A stretch of 64,000 nucleotides of DNA from CAVZQN01 sp963837395 (GCA_963837395.1 CAWINI010000001.1:186001-250000), one strand, 5' to 3'; counted from the stretch's first letter, positions 17,311-27,066 are shown. Notes: a model not told the origin generated them from the sequence alone. A program made the numbers and translations.

Positions 17311-18931
17311 TGATCTCCTGTTCGCTTAATAATAACCCTTTATCCGCAAAACTGTCAGGTACGATAGTCTCCTTTTTTCGGCGAAACTCAGTAAAACCCT
17401 CGCGCAGGATTCGCAGGATGCTTTGACGGTATGAAATCACCAGGCGGAGCCACTCACTACGCGTCATTTGAGGAAAATAAATTCCTCGAAATAATAATCG
17501 CGTGAATAATAGAACGGCCCTTTCTCTAAAAGGCCGATTGTGAATTTTTTTAAGAGCGGCAGCTACTGCTGGGGGATCATAACAGCGGGTCCATGCTTCG
17601 CGAACTTCCGCCTCTGCTTCTTCAATTTTGATCGATTTTGGACTAAACGCCATTCGAAACGGACGAAAATCAAGCCAATGTTTAGGCCGTGTTAAACGTC
17701 CTTCTTCAAGTAAACGATCATATAACGGTGTGGCCGGATATGGAGTGAGCAGACCAAACACAGGCAGCCCTGGCGGCCACGAATCAATTACATCAGTTGT
17801 TCGTTTCGCAACACCTGGTTGATCTCGATCCATGCCAAATATAAAGGAAGTGATTGCGTAAATCCCGCGATCAGCAAGACGCTGCAGGATGGCAGAATAC
17901 TCATCAGGTTTATTAAAACCCTTGTGAACTTCTTTCAGATTTTCTGCATCGATCGATTCCAATCCGATAAAGATCCAACGTCCGCCGCTTGCTTGAATTA
18001 AATCGAGGAGTTCTTCATCACGCAATAAGTTGATACTAATCTGAGCAACCCACGGCACAATTGCATCGCGCCGAATCACTTCTTGCAGTAACGATTTGGT
18101 TCTTTTTACATTGATCGCAAAATTATCATCAATGAAAAAGAGTCCCATCTTACCTTTTTCTTTTTCAGCGCGCTCTTTAATAAGCAACATTTCGTTAACA
18201 ACGCTCTCATTCGTTCGAAAACGGATTGAATCACCGAAAAAGCCTGTCACTGTGCAGAAGTCGCAGTTATAAGGACATCCCCTGCCGGATTCCATCGGGA
18301 CAATGGCCAAACTTTCCCACTTCATTCCGATCTGCTGAAGAACAAAGCGTGCCCATGGAGGTAATTTCGCAATCAGATCAAACTGCTTCAAATCGATCTG
18401 GTCCCATGGAATCCTGGGATAATCTTGTAGTGTAGGTTTAATCTCTTTTCCAACGTCATCTACTGGAGAGTAAACTTCGCGCAACTCACCTTTCGCTGCA
18501 TCTTCAACAATACGTGGCCAGGTGGCATCGGCTTCGCCAAGCGCGACTGCATCTACATGGCGCGGACCTCCATCACGTCCAAGAGGTTCATCCGGAACCT
18601 CCGTCACATGAGGTTCACCCATCACAACCAGCGCTCCAGCTGACCGTGCGGCATCGGCCATCTTATAAGAGCGTGCCGCCATTCGCGTCATCGCACCAAT
18701 GCCAACTAAACGAATCTCATTCGCACGGATAAATTCCTGAAATTCTGTTTCAGAGTAGGGCTGTGCATTTCCATCGATCAGAAACACACGATGGCCAGGG
18801 GGCGTGAGAGACTGCAGCAGAAACATCCACAGATGCGGCATGAAATTGCGAGTCACGCCATTGTCAGGATTGTAAAGCAGAATATTCAATAGGCCTTTGA
18901 TTGTATCTCTCTTAGCAAAAGTGTACAACAA
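17288..18931 (-). CDS. B12-binding radical SAM protein (DUF4070-like C-terminus)
   Basis: 547 residues as an open frame. The likely start is the TTG at 18889 (NILLYNPDNG), because B12-binding domains usually begin with such a strand. Residues ~17-150 are the cobalamin domain (IRLVGIGAMTRMA, VVMGEPHV, VALGEAD). The iron-sulfur motif Cys219-x3-Cys-x2-Cys226 lies in GRGCPYNCDFC. The C-terminal third (HWLDFRPFRMAF and following) resembles the DUF4070 region found with class B methylases such as hopanoid C-3 methylases. The reaction is probably a B12-dependent methylation or rearrangement; the substrate is not predictable. It overlaps the small basic gene downstream. Confidence 0.88.
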   Translation of the reverse strand: MLYTFAKRDTIKGLLNILLYNPDNGVTRNFMPHLWMFLLQSLTPPGHRVFLIDGNAQPYSETEFQEFIRANEIRLVGIGAMTRMAARSYKMADAARSAGALVVMGEPHVTEVPDEPLGRDGGPRHVDAVALGEADATWPRIVEDAAKGELREVYSPVDDVGKEIKPTLQDYPRIPWDQIDLKQFDLIAKLPPWARFVLQQIGMKWESLAIVPMESGRGCPYNCDFCTVTGFFGDSIRFRTNESVVNEMLLIKERAEKEKGKMGLFFIDDNFAINVKRTKSLLQEVIRRDAIVPWVAQISINLLRDEELLDLIQASGGRWIFIGLESIDAENLKEVHKGFNKPDEYSAILQRLADRGIYAITSFIFGMDRDQPGVAKRTTDVIDSWPPGLPVFGLLTPYPATPLYDRLLEEGRLTRPKHWLDFRPFRMAFSPKSIKIEEAEAEVREAWTRCYDPPAVAAALKKIHNRPFRERAVLLFTRLLFRGIYFPQMTRSEWLRLVISYRQSILRILREGFTEFRRKKETIVPDSFADKGLLLSEQEINETILQK

Positions 18932-19076
18932 GCCACGAATAACGGATACGCATTTGACGTCAGGAATTTTATGAACTGAGTGATTCCAACGAATTCTATT
19001 TCAATCGAACATTTTCTTTAAAACGAACATTTTTGTTAAAGCGAACATTTTCGAAAACTGCGATAATAAAGTCGAC

Positions 19077-21737
19077 ATGGCTATCGATTCAGGCACCAAA
19101 CTTGGTCCGTACGAAATTCTTGCACCGCTTGGTTCAGGCGGGATGGGTGAGGTGTATCGTGCGCGCGATACGAGGCTAGGTCGCGACGTAGCACTCAAAA
19201 TTTTGCCCGCTGAATTTGCAGCAAATCGCGACAGGCTCGATCGATTCGAACAGGAAGCACGTTCTGCTTCTGCGCTGAATCATCCGAATATCATCAAAAT
19301 TTATGATGTCGGCTCCAACAATTCTGGCTCCTATCTTTCCATGGAGCTTGTGGAAGGCAAGACTCTACGCGATCTGCTGAATGAAGGATCAATGTCTTTG
19401 CAAAAAGTTGTGACCATCGCAACGCAGCTCGCAGACGGACTCGCCAAAGCGCATGATGCTGGGATTGTTCATCGCGATCTGAAACCGGAAAATTTGATGA
19501 TCTCGAAAGATGGCTTTCTTAAGATTCTTGATTTTGGTCTGGCAAAGTTGACAACTTCGGGAGCACAAGATGTATCCCGCCTGCAAACACAAACCGGCGC
19601 AGGAATGATTCTGGGCACAGTGGGTTACATGTCTCCGGAGCAAGCGATGGGAAAAGCGATCGATTTTCGGTCCGATCATTTTACTTTCGGCATGATTCTC
19701 TATGAAATGATCACAGCAAAACCTGCTTTTCAAAAAGAGACTTCCGTTGAAATGATGACAGCGATTATTCGCGAAAACCCACCGCCGTTGAATTCTTTAA
19801 ATCCGAAAACGCCTGCTGTACTTTGCTGGATTGTGGAGCGTTGTCTGGCAAAAGATCCGGAAGAACGATACGCTTGCACCCGCGATCTGGCTCACGATCT
19901 AAAAGCAATTCGCGATCGTATCTCCAACCCGAGCGCCTTCCCTGCTATCGTTTCCGAAACACAGCAGACGCAAACAAATATTTCCCGCTTCATCATTGCA
20001 ATTGCCATCATGAGTGCCTTCCTTGTAGGCGCGGCTGTAGCATATCGGCTTGCTCAACCAAAAGCGCAAGAGTATTTGAAAATGACGGAATTGACCTATT
20101 CCGGGAAAGACTCTTCACCCGCGGTTTCACCGGACGGTAAACTAATCGCCTTCCGCTCAGAACGTGATGGAAAGCCACGAATCTGGATCAAACAGGTACA
20201 CGGAGGAAATGAAATCGAATTAACCACAGGTCCAGATGATTATCCAAGATTTTCGCCGGATGGATCCGCGATTTTTTTTATTCGCACCAACACAGCGAAT
20301 GACTCACTCTACCGTATTCCGATCATCGGAGGCGAAGAACGCAAGATACTGGATAACGTTAAGACTGCCGATTTTTCACCTGATGGAAAAAAGATTGCTT
20401 TCTTTCGCGCCCAATCCGGCAGTTCGACATTATTAGTCATGAACCCGGATGGAACAGGTATAGAAACAATTATAGATTTTCCAGGCAAGCTTCTTCAGTT
20501 TCCGCGCTGGTCCCCGGATGCAAATCGCATCGCTGCAACCAGAAGCTCCGGAAGCAATGCAGCCAATGTTGAAGCAATTGTAATCATCGAATTAAAAACG
20601 AAGAAGCAGGAATGGATCCGTACTACCTGGCCTACATCAGTGGTTTGGACTTCAAACGATCGCATACTTTACGGTACAGCCCGAGACGCTACTGCAGTTG
20701 GACCGGGTGGAGGCATCAGGCCTTCCGGAATGATCGTCTTGCAAGATATTGCATCTAAAAAAATAGAGCCAGCATTCTGGTTCTCATCCAGCGGGGATGT
20801 TCTGGATATTTTGGATCAAAGGACTGTCATTCTTCACTCTTCTTCCATGCGGGCAAACTTAAAGCAAATTTCCCTCGCGAAGATCCCAACACGATGGCTC
20901 ACGCAAGGAAACAGCATCGATCGCCAACCTGTTTGTTCACCGGATGGTGAACATGTTTTGTTCGCCTCCTTCCGCAGCGAGAATCTGGATCTCATGGAAA
21001 TCTCAATGAAAACAGGTGGTGTAAGCCAGATCACGGAAGACAAAGCAAACGATTGGGACCCTGCTTACACGCGCGATGGAAAACAGATCTTGTGGAGCTC
21101 AAACAGATCTGGTCATTTCGAAATCTGGATGGCAAATACGGATGGCAGTGAAAGTCATCAGATTACAAATGATGGATTTGATGCGGAAAATCCTACAACG
21201 ACTATCGACAAACATTGGATTTTTTATAATTCCTATAATCCGGAAAAGCGCGGCATTTGGAAAATTCATCCGGATGGCTCCGGAGCGGTAAAGATTTTTC
21301 GCGGACTCACAGAGTTGCCTGAAGCATCTGCAGACGGCAAATATGTAGCATTTATTTACTACGAAAACGCATTGACGGATCCATACTATTATCTGAAGGT
21401 TGCCGATACCGCCACCGGCGCGATCGTATTTCAGGTCAAAATCAAACAGACAGCATATGCGCTGGCGGGCCGATCTCGTTGGATGCCCGATGGAAAATCG
21501 ATCGCTTACATCGATACGAATGAAACCGGATCGCTCGGAGTTTTTCTGCAAGACTTCGTTCCGGGAAAAGATACGTTTAGTACCCGCCGTACAATCGCCG
21601 GTTTCGATCCAAACCGAAACTCCGAAACCTTCGCCATTTCACCCGATGGCACTTCTATCATCCTTTCCGAAATTGAAAACCTCTCCAGTCTCGTGCGCGT
21701 AGAAAACGTTCCAGGCCTGCCATCAAAAGCGGATTGA
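19077..21737 (+). CDS. Ser/Thr protein kinase with TolB-like beta-propeller
   Basis: 886 residues. The kinase domain (~8-280) has Gly loop GSGGMG, Lys in VALKIL, HRDLKPEN, DFG and GTVGYMSPEQ. One membrane helix sits at ~305-325 (FIIAIAIMSAFLVGAAVAY). From ~340 to the end there is a propeller of WD40-like PD40/TolB repeats with the signature SPDGK(L/K)IAF repeated many times. Kinases of this design are abundant in Acidobacteriota. The propeller is presumably periplasmic and senses a ligand. The gene is intact, unlike the kinase at 2774. The start is ATG 19077, with no strong ribosome site. Confidence 0.94.
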   Translation: MAIDSGTKLGPYEILAPLGSGGMGEVYRARDTRLGRDVALKILPAEFAANRDRLDRFEQEARSASALNHPNIIKIYDVGSNNSGSYLSMELVEGKTLRDLLNEGSMSLQKVVTIATQLADGLAKAHDAGIVHRDLKPENLMISKDGFLKILDFGLAKLTTSGAQDVSRLQTQTGAGMILGTVGYMSPEQAMGKAIDFRSDHFTFGMILYEMITAKPAFQKETSVEMMTAIIRENPPPLNSLNPKTPAVLCWIVERCLAKDPEERYACTRDLAHDLKAIRDRISNPSAFPAIVSETQQTQTNISRFIIAIAIMSAFLVGAAVAYRLAQPKAQEYLKMTELTYSGKDSSPAVSPDGKLIAFRSERDGKPRIWIKQVHGGNEIELTTGPDDYPRFSPDGSAIFFIRTNTANDSLYRIPIIGGEERKILDNVKTADFSPDGKKIAFFRAQSGSSTLLVMNPDGTGIETIIDFPGKLLQFPRWSPDANRIAATRSSGSNAANVEAIVIIELKTKKQEWIRTTWPTSVVWTSNDRILYGTARDATAVGPGGGIRPSGMIVLQDIASKKIEPAFWFSSSGDVLDILDQRTVILHSSSMRANLKQISLAKIPTRWLTQGNSIDRQPVCSPDGEHVLFASFRSENLDLMEISMKTGGVSQITEDKANDWDPAYTRDGKQILWSSNRSGHFEIWMANTDGSESHQITNDGFDAENPTTTIDKHWIFYNSYNPEKRGIWKIHPDGSGAVKIFRGLTELPEASADGKYVAFIYYENALTDPYYYLKVADTATGAIVFQVKIKQTAYALAGRSRWMPDGKSIAYIDTNETGSLGVFLQDFVPGKDTFSTRRTIAGFDPNRNSETFAISPDGTSIILSEIENLSSLVRVENVPGLPSKAD

Positions 21738-21832
21738 AGCTTGGTCTGACACGACTCTAGAAGATCGTTAACTTCGATCGCAACTAAATGATTCTATGGA
21801 CTTTTTTAAGGGTCATTTTTATGGAGATCGTT

Positions 21833-22189
21833 ATGAAATCAAGACTTATTGGAATTCTATTGTTGCTGATGATTACTGCTTACACGCCTGCGGTGCAGAA
21901 TGCAGCTGCAGATGGGGATAATAAAACTCAAAACAAAACCGTTGTTATTGAAATGCAGGGATATCATTTTAAGCCTGACAAGATCACGATTGAACCAGGG
22001 ACAACGGTGGAATGGATTAATACCGGAAAAATTGCGCACACTGTCACTGATGATCATGATGATTGGGATTCGGGCAGTCTAAAACCCGGCGAAAAATTTT
22101 CGCATCGCTTTGATGACAGTGGAACCTTCAAATACTATTGCATTCCTCATCGCGAGGCACAAATGACCGGAACGGTCATTGTGAAATAA
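21833..22189 (+). CDS. Secreted plastocyanin-like cupredoxin
   Basis: 118 residues from ATG 21833, which has GGAG at the right distance; the open frame starts earlier. Residues 1-27 form a signal peptide ending near QNAAA. The mature part is a single cupredoxin domain with type 1 copper ligands: His in KIAHTV, Cys in YYC, His in IPHRE and Met in AQMTG. Such proteins carry electrons in the periplasm. It is a lone gene between a kinase and an XRE gene. Confidence 0.9.
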   Translation: MKSRLIGILLLLMITAYTPAVQNAAADGDNKTQNKTVVIEMQGYHFKPDKITIEPGTTVEWINTGKIAHTVTDDHDDWDSGSLKPGEKFSHRFDDSGTFKYYCIPHREAQMTGTVIVK

Positions 22190-22208
22190 AAGCACATACA
22201 GAGAGCGG

Positions 22209-23072
22209 TTAGCTACCTTTCTCAGTGTGGAAATGCAGTGGATCGCGTAGTGCTTGCAATACACGATAATAAAAAATTGAATTTGGCTTTTTACCCCTGA
22301 ATCTTAACTTTTTTAGAAAAGCTTCTTCCTCTTCTGTTAAATCCAGACACATCAAACGATCCTTGAAGAAATTTACTAATCCCGGCTGGTCATTTATTGA
22401 TTCAGGTTCCAATTCAACAAATGCAAATCTTCGTAACTGAGCCTCACCAAGCTTCGGGGTTAACTCAATGCTCATATTAAAATTTCGGAGATCAATGTCC
22501 CACGATTTAATCAATGGTTCGAGAAAGTAAATAGAATTCTGCAGCGACAGATTATAAATATCGGTATCAAGGAACTCAAGAATAATTACACGCATCTCTT
22601 GAAACTTTTTCTCATTAACACGTGCCATCTTATTCATCCATTTGTCATTGTTCCAACCTTCCCTGGTGATCTCTTTTGTAACATCGAGTAGTTTTTGTGT
22701 GACGATCCTTTCAATTTCACCAAACGGTTCCTTTTCGAAAATCTGGCGGAGCTCTTTCTGTTTGTTCGGGTTGGATTTGCTCAATACGATCTCACGCACT
22801 TCTTCAAACAATGGACTAGGTGGATAGTCAAATTTCCGTTTTAGATCCTGTGCGCGCTGTAATTCCGCTAGCTTCGAAAGATCTCCCGGCGGAAGCTTCA
22901 AAAACTTTTCCATCCTTGTATATAGATCGGTTCTCTCCGGTGATGGCGGCTGCTTTTTTCGTTTCAGTAATTGAGAAATGAAAGAAGGGGTTACACGAGC
23001 GGCGTCCGCCAAATCCTGCTGCTCATACCCTAATTCCTGCAACCGAACACTTACCAGTTCTGCGATATCCAT
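22209..23072 (-). CDS. XRE-family helix-turn-helix regulator
   Basis: 287 residues. The N-terminal ~60 form a Cro/C1-type HTH (LGYEQQDLADAARVTPSFISQLLKRKKQPP). The remaining ~220 residues are mostly helical, with no domain I can name and no membrane segment. The ATG at 23072 is preceded by a weak purine tract in an AT-rich region with short inverted tracts (TTAATTAA) that may be an operator. It stands alone and converges with the cupredoxin gene. The target is unknown. Confidence 0.78.
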   Translation of the reverse strand: MDIAELVSVRLQELGYEQQDLADAARVTPSFISQLLKRKKQPPSPERTDLYTRMEKFLKLPPGDLSKLAELQRAQDLKRKFDYPPSPLFEEVREIVLSKSNPNKQKELRQIFEKEPFGEIERIVTQKLLDVTKEITREGWNNDKWMNKMARVNEKKFQEMRVIILEFLDTDIYNLSLQNSIYFLEPLIKSWDIDLRNFNMSIELTPKLGEAQLRRFAFVELEPESINDQPGLVNFFKDRLMCLDLTEEEEAFLKKLRFRGKKPNSIFYYRVLQALRDPLHFHTEKGS

Positions 23073-23312
23073 GTTCCTTATTTCTCCGATAATTAATTAA
23101 ATATAGTTAATCGAAATATGATTTTGAACATTAATAACTATAACAGAATCAGAGTCTTATAGATACTACTCCATTTCGATTCGCTTTTGCAGGCCGTGTT
23201 CAAAATGAATCTTAGGTTGACATATACCTTCAATTAAGCTACGATGGTTAAGTAAATTCTTAGGTGGGAAGACTCTACCTGATGACAAAAGCCGCAATTT
23301 AGGAGGTTCGGT

Positions 23313-23633
23313 ATGTTTGCACGATTAGTTCACATGAAATTGAAGAAGGATGCAGAGGCACAGTTTACAAGGATCTTCGAAGACGAAGTTATTCCGATCC
23401 TGGCAAAACAGGAAGGATTCCGCCATGCACTTACGCTATCGGCAAAGGAACGCTCCGAAGTAACAGGAATTTCTTTTTGGAGCAAAAGGCAAAATGCAGA
23501 AAATTATAATAGCACCGTATATCCAGAGGTCTTAAAAAGCCTGTCCAGCGTGATTGATGGAACGCCGGAAGTTAAGACTTTCGTTGTAACCAGTTCCACT
23601 TTGCGTAAGAGTCCGGCAGGACAAACTACCTAA
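23313..23633 (+). CDS. ABM-type dimeric alpha/beta-barrel protein
   Basis: 106 residues with the antibiotic biosynthesis monooxygenase-like fold pattern: MFARLVHMKLK, EDEVIPILAKQEGFRHAL, and a later VTGISFWSKRQNAENY. Family members are small monooxygenases, haem-degrading enzymes or quinol oxygenases, and many are uncharacterised. A perfect AGGAGG lies 8 bp before ATG. It is a single-gene unit with a terminator 16 bp after the stop. Confidence 0.75.
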   Translation: MFARLVHMKLKKDAEAQFTRIFEDEVIPILAKQEGFRHALTLSAKERSEVTGISFWSKRQNAENYNSTVYPEVLKSLSSVIDGTPEVKTFVVTSSTLRKSPAGQTT

Positions 23634-23649
23634 TCATTCCTTAGCAATC

Positions 23650-23681
23650 GAGAGAGCGCCGCAAACCGCTCTCTCATTTTT
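23650..23681 (+). terminator. Terminator after ABM gene
   Basis: GAGAGAGCG (23650-23658), an 8-nt loop and CGCTCTCTC (23667-23675) form a 9-bp perfect stem followed by ATTTTTG. Confidence 0.88.
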
Positions 23682-23829
23682 GTGGATACCACTCACCCCC
23701 TGCTCTAATTCTTGATCGTTTGCCCCCTAAGCTCGTACAGCTCTTTAACTGCGCCATGTCTCAGTGAGCCCTTATCACTAAATTTTGCGCAAGTATATAT
23801 ATGAAGTCTCAATCAGGAGGAGCTCGCGA

Positions 23830-24186
23830 ATGAAAGTGAAGCTAAATCAAAATCCGGCGGTGCCGGTTCAGGGGTCGGAGATTGCTGATATTAAAGACGG
23901 AACCAGTAATACGTTACAAATCGGTGAACGGACGAAGTCAGAAAGGCCGTTTGTGAAGGACAGCTTCGAAAGTCATCAAACAAGTGCTCAGCGCACCATT
24001 CTCGGAGAAATTGCATCGGCTGCTGGCAGTGAGCAATACAATCCAAAAGAGATCGAGGTTGACAAATCGGTGCCGTGGCAGAAATCGCAACGTACCTCGG
24101 ATTCAGGCAACGAAGTCGAAACAACATCTAAAAAAGAAAACATTATTCTTTACAACGGTCACGCAGGCCTTGGGGAAAACAAATAA
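23830..24186 (+). CDS. Small precursor-like protein, family copy 2
   Basis: 118 residues. The N-terminal ~48 residues match the protein at 10452 (MKVKLNQN, DGTSNT, GERTKSERPF, KDSFES). The C-terminal ~70 are unrelated and end NGHAGLGENK. The ribosome site AGGAGGAG and the upstream TCAATCAGGAG leader are also shared with copy 1. No maturation enzyme is adjacent, so if it is a modified peptide it would have to be processed in trans. It is separated from its neighbours by the 23650 terminator and a converging PQQ gene. DGTSNT recalls a motif in DUF1559 pseudopilins, but the pilin N-terminus is absent. Confidence 0.72.
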   Translation: MKVKLNQNPAVPVQGSEIADIKDGTSNTLQIGERTKSERPFVKDSFESHQTSAQRTILGEIASAAGSEQYNPKEIEVDKSVPWQKSQRTSDSGNEVETTSKKENIILYNGHAGLGENK

Positions 24187-24187
24187 A

Positions 24188-24505
24188 TCATCGTGCTGAA
24201 TCTTTTTTGCCGATTGCGAAAAGCGTTTCCAGCGTCCTGATAAACATCACGTGATTTGCGATCGCAGGTGAAGCATAGCACGGAGAAGCCATATCATTTT
24301 TAGAAACAAGCTTGAATTCAGGGCCAGCTTTCACTACAGACACAACACCGTCTTCGCTGGCGAAAAAGAGATTATCATCTGAAGCTACGGGCGATGCACT
24401 GTAATCACCATCAAGTTTGGTTTCATATTTTCTTTGGCCTGTTTGGATATCGTAGCAGGTAAGCACTCCATTGTTTTGAACAGAATACAAATAACCCTTG
24501 TACAC
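24188..24505 (-). CDS. PQQ-like beta-propeller protein, C-terminal part (frameshift)
   Basis: Continuation of 24385-25500 in another frame. In the restored frame it reads WPYTPTQIVYKGYLYSVQNNG from about base 24528, so the ATG at 24505 is internal. It carries the last propeller repeats (LTCYDIQTGQRKYETKLDG) and ends LETLFAIGKKDSAR. One base is missing near 24525-24535. Confidence 0.75.
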   Translation of the reverse strand: MYKGYLYSVQNNGVLTCYDIQTGQRKYETKLDGDYSASPVASDDNLFFASEDGVVSVVKAGPEFKLVSKNDMASPCYASPAIANHVMFIRTLETLFAIGKKDSAR

Positions 24506-25500
24506 AATCTGCGTTGGTGTGTAAGGCCACCCTTCTCAATTTTCCAAACAACGAAATTATTTTTGGACTCCCCTTCTTTCAATGAGATGTCTCCAGTTGC
24601 TCCAGCGCGCAATGCATAAAATGGACGACCTCTTGGATATCCTCCTGCAAAGAAAAAGGTGTCACCTTCAGCCAGGGGCGTTGGCTGTTTTACTTCTGCA
24701 GCATCCTTGAAGCGCCAGATCTCTTTGCCGGTTTGCACATCATAGCCGCGGAAGAATTGTCCATTGGTTAAAATCTCAGTGTGATTCTTCCCATTGTAGA
24801 TTGCAGGAGTGCTCCATGATGGAAGTTCATCTGGACGCGGCGTTCGCCAAATTTCTTTTCCATCTGCCACATTCAAAGCTGCAAGAAACGAATTTTCATG
24901 CTTATCAATCTGAATGATCAGCATGTTCTTATAAATGATGGGAGAGCTTGCATAACCCCACTGACTCGTATTATCAGAAGCGAGTCCCGGATTTAGTAGT
25001 CCAAGATCTTTTTTCCAAACGAGTTTGCCAGCAACGTCGTAGACATAAAGGCCTTCTGAACCCATAATCGCTGCGACATATTTTCCGTCAGTTACCGGTG
25101 TTGAATTAGCCTGGCTCGATTTTTCGTGGCGTTTCGCACGCGGCAATCCTTTATAGGCAGTTTGTTCCCACAGAATGTCCCCTGTCTTTGCATCGATCGA
25201 AAAAATTTTCCAGGTGTGCTCAACGGAATCATCATGCCAGTTGGATTCATAACCGATCGCAGTGGTTAAAAAAATCCGATCTCCCCATACAACCGGACTG
25301 GAATGTCCTACTCCAGGGATTTCAGTAGACCACAAAATATTTGCTTTTGATTCAATGTTCCAGCTTTCCGGAATGTTGTTACCATCCGCTTTCCCGGACG
25401 CATTCGGACCGCGAAACTGCGGCCAGTTTTCAGCGTTCACAACAGAAACAACGAACACGCAAAACAACATCCAATTTACAAACTTCATGGCAATTTTCAC
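24385..25500 (-). CDS. Secreted PQQ-like beta-propeller protein, main part (frameshift)
   Basis: Signal peptide at residues 1-23 (MKFVNWMLFCVFVVSVVNA region), then ENWPQFRGPNASGKAD, the hallmark opening of outer PQQ-like propeller proteins in Planctomycetes and Acidobacteriota. Repeats with the AxDxKTGxxxW pattern follow (SIDAKTGDILWEQT, ALNVADGKEIWRTP, YDVQTGKEIWRF). After KGG near residue 325 the frame is lost, and the true protein continues in 24188-24528. The full length would be ~437 residues. Function is unknown; members bind neither PQQ nor substrate in most studied cases. Confidence 0.85.
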   Translation of the reverse strand: MKIAMKFVNWMLFCVFVVSVVNAENWPQFRGPNASGKADGNNIPESWNIESKANILWSTEIPGVGHSSPVVWGDRIFLTTAIGYESNWHDDSVEHTWKIFSIDAKTGDILWEQTAYKGLPRAKRHEKSSQANSTPVTDGKYVAAIMGSEGLYVYDVAGKLVWKKDLGLLNPGLASDNTSQWGYASSPIIYKNMLIIQIDKHENSFLAALNVADGKEIWRTPRPDELPSWSTPAIYNGKNHTEILTNGQFFRGYDVQTGKEIWRFKDAAEVKQPTPLAEGDTFFFAGGYPRGRPFYALRAGATGDISLKEGESKNNFVVWKIEKGGLTHQRRLCTRVICILFKTMECLPATISKQAKENMKPNLMVITVHRP

Positions 25501-25570
25501 TACTCCTACAATAATAGGAGACTGTACTACATGGATAGGAGGTGGTCAAGATGAGGAGAATGAAAATATC

Positions 25571-25588
25571 CCTACCTGTGCAGGTGGT
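25571..25588. promoter_or_regulatory. Shared 18-bp upstream motif, copy 2
   Basis: CCTACCTGTGCAGGTGGT matches 14244-14261 at 16 of 18 positions and contains the inverted repeat ACCTG-TG-CAGGT. It lies 53 bp before the papain-like protein gene. Confidence 0.35.
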
Positions 25589-25641
25589 TACAATCTCCCT
25601 TTTATCTTCGATAATAACAACGACACCAAGGAGGGTTATAC

Positions 25642-27066
25642 ATGGGCGATGTCGGGAATGTGGGTAGTACTCCTGCGGGAGCACCGCAGACAACGCAGGT
25701 CAACAACAATCAACAGCAACAGCCTGCAACAACTCCGAAATTAACAGAACCAGCGGAAAAACCGGTTGTAAAAGCAGATGCTCAAACTGAAGCCGATCTG
25801 AAAACGGAAAAAGGGATTGAAGGAACTGCAAGGCAGGTACAGCTTCAACAGGCAGCGCCTAACATGCCTGATACATTGGATGCTGCGAAAAAAGCAGGAT
25901 TGAAAAAAGAGGAAGTCCAAAACCTGGAATACCATCTGAAGAAAATGACGCCGAAAGAGCGCGAGCAGGAACTTCGATTTCTAAATGGTAATGTTCTTGG
26001 CCAACCTTGCGCGGATCGCGGACTCCGAACTTACAATGAATTGCAACAGCTTAAGGCGGCTAACCCATCACGTCTTTCCGGAGAAACTGTTCGCACGTTA
26101 ACTCGTGGTGTTGCAGAACCGCGTACAAACGCTTCGCAAGGACGCGAAGGAATCATGGGACAACAGCAAGCAGTAGATGCTGCAAAAACCATGATGAGAA
26201 TGCCGCAAGGTGAATTCGATCGCTTGAAAACAACGCTTGCTCAAGCCGGACAAAAAGATGGAAAGCCCGTTCCTGGTGCAGATCCTTATGCTGAACGTGC
26301 ACTAATCCTGAAATCCGTTGCAGCAAGGGATCAAGAATTGCAGAGTCCCAATGCCACTGATCGATATTTGCAAAGTGTAAACAAACCTGGGAAGTCCATG
26401 GAAGAAATTCAAAAGTATGCAGATGAAATTCGTGGAACACCTCGCGAAAAATTGATTGCACAATCAAGCGTTCTGGATGTTGATGGAGGAACTCCCAGCG
26501 GCATGTTACAGCGTTATCATGATTCCTGCGCACCAACAGTTTCACAAATGGCACGCGCGGAAGCAGATCCAATTTATGCAAAGAAACTGCATGAGGAGGC
26601 GGTGTATTCGGGCGATCCGGACTCATCAATTGCGAAAGAACAAAAACAGCTGCTTGAAGATCATGGCGGAAAAGCAGTACCTGTGACTGATCCGAGCAAA
26701 GGAAGTTTAGGTCTTGATACAGCACCCATGGAACAAATGCTGAATGAACATGCAGGTCCGGCTACAAATCACACCTACAAAGCGACAGATGTTGATAATG
26801 GAATTGGTGCACCAGATATGAAACGAAAAGTGGCGCTCAACAAAATCGAAGAAAACTTAAAAAGCGGGGTTGATGTACCAATTGGTGTGAAATGGAATAA
26901 TCAACCTGGAGGTCACATTTTCTTGATGAGTGATGTTCGCGGAAAAGGCCCTAACCAGGAGTTTCTCGTTACGAATCCGAAAACTGGCGAATCTTCCTGG
27001 GTTAGACGGTATGACATCGAAACCGGAAATGCGAAGTTTGGTCCTCACCGGGAATGCTACCGGTGA
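25642..27066 (+). CDS. Papain-like (C39/C58-like) cysteine peptidase-type protein, copy 1
   Basis: 474 residues with no signal peptide. Residues 1-60 are Gln/Asn/Pro-rich and disordered. The middle ~200 residues are helical (QELRFLNGNVL, RTYNELQQLKAANP, TLTRGVAEPR). Residues ~285-470 look like a papain-fold domain: a Cys in YHDSCAPTVSQM, then a His in GGHIFLMSDVRG and an Asn in LVTNPKTGESSWV, in the order Cys-His-Asn/Asp. A paralog lies at 47240-48712. The target is unknown. An effector or toxin-type protein is plausible because of the disordered head and the small downstream partner 32 bp away. An AAGGAGG site precedes ATG. Confidence 0.68.
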   Translation: MGDVGNVGSTPAGAPQTTQVNNNQQQQPATTPKLTEPAEKPVVKADAQTEADLKTEKGIEGTARQVQLQQAAPNMPDTLDAAKKAGLKKEEVQNLEYHLKKMTPKEREQELRFLNGNVLGQPCADRGLRTYNELQQLKAANPSRLSGETVRTLTRGVAEPRTNASQGREGIMGQQQAVDAAKTMMRMPQGEFDRLKTTLAQAGQKDGKPVPGADPYAERALILKSVAARDQELQSPNATDRYLQSVNKPGKSMEEIQKYADEIRGTPREKLIAQSSVLDVDGGTPSGMLQRYHDSCAPTVSQMARAEADPIYAKKLHEEAVYSGDPDSSIAKEQKQLLEDHGGKAVPVTDPSKGSLGLDTAPMEQMLNEHAGPATNHTYKATDVDNGIGAPDMKRKVALNKIEENLKSGVDVPIGVKWNNQPGGHIFLMSDVRGKGPNQEFLVTNPKTGESSWVRRYDIETGNAKFGPHRECYR

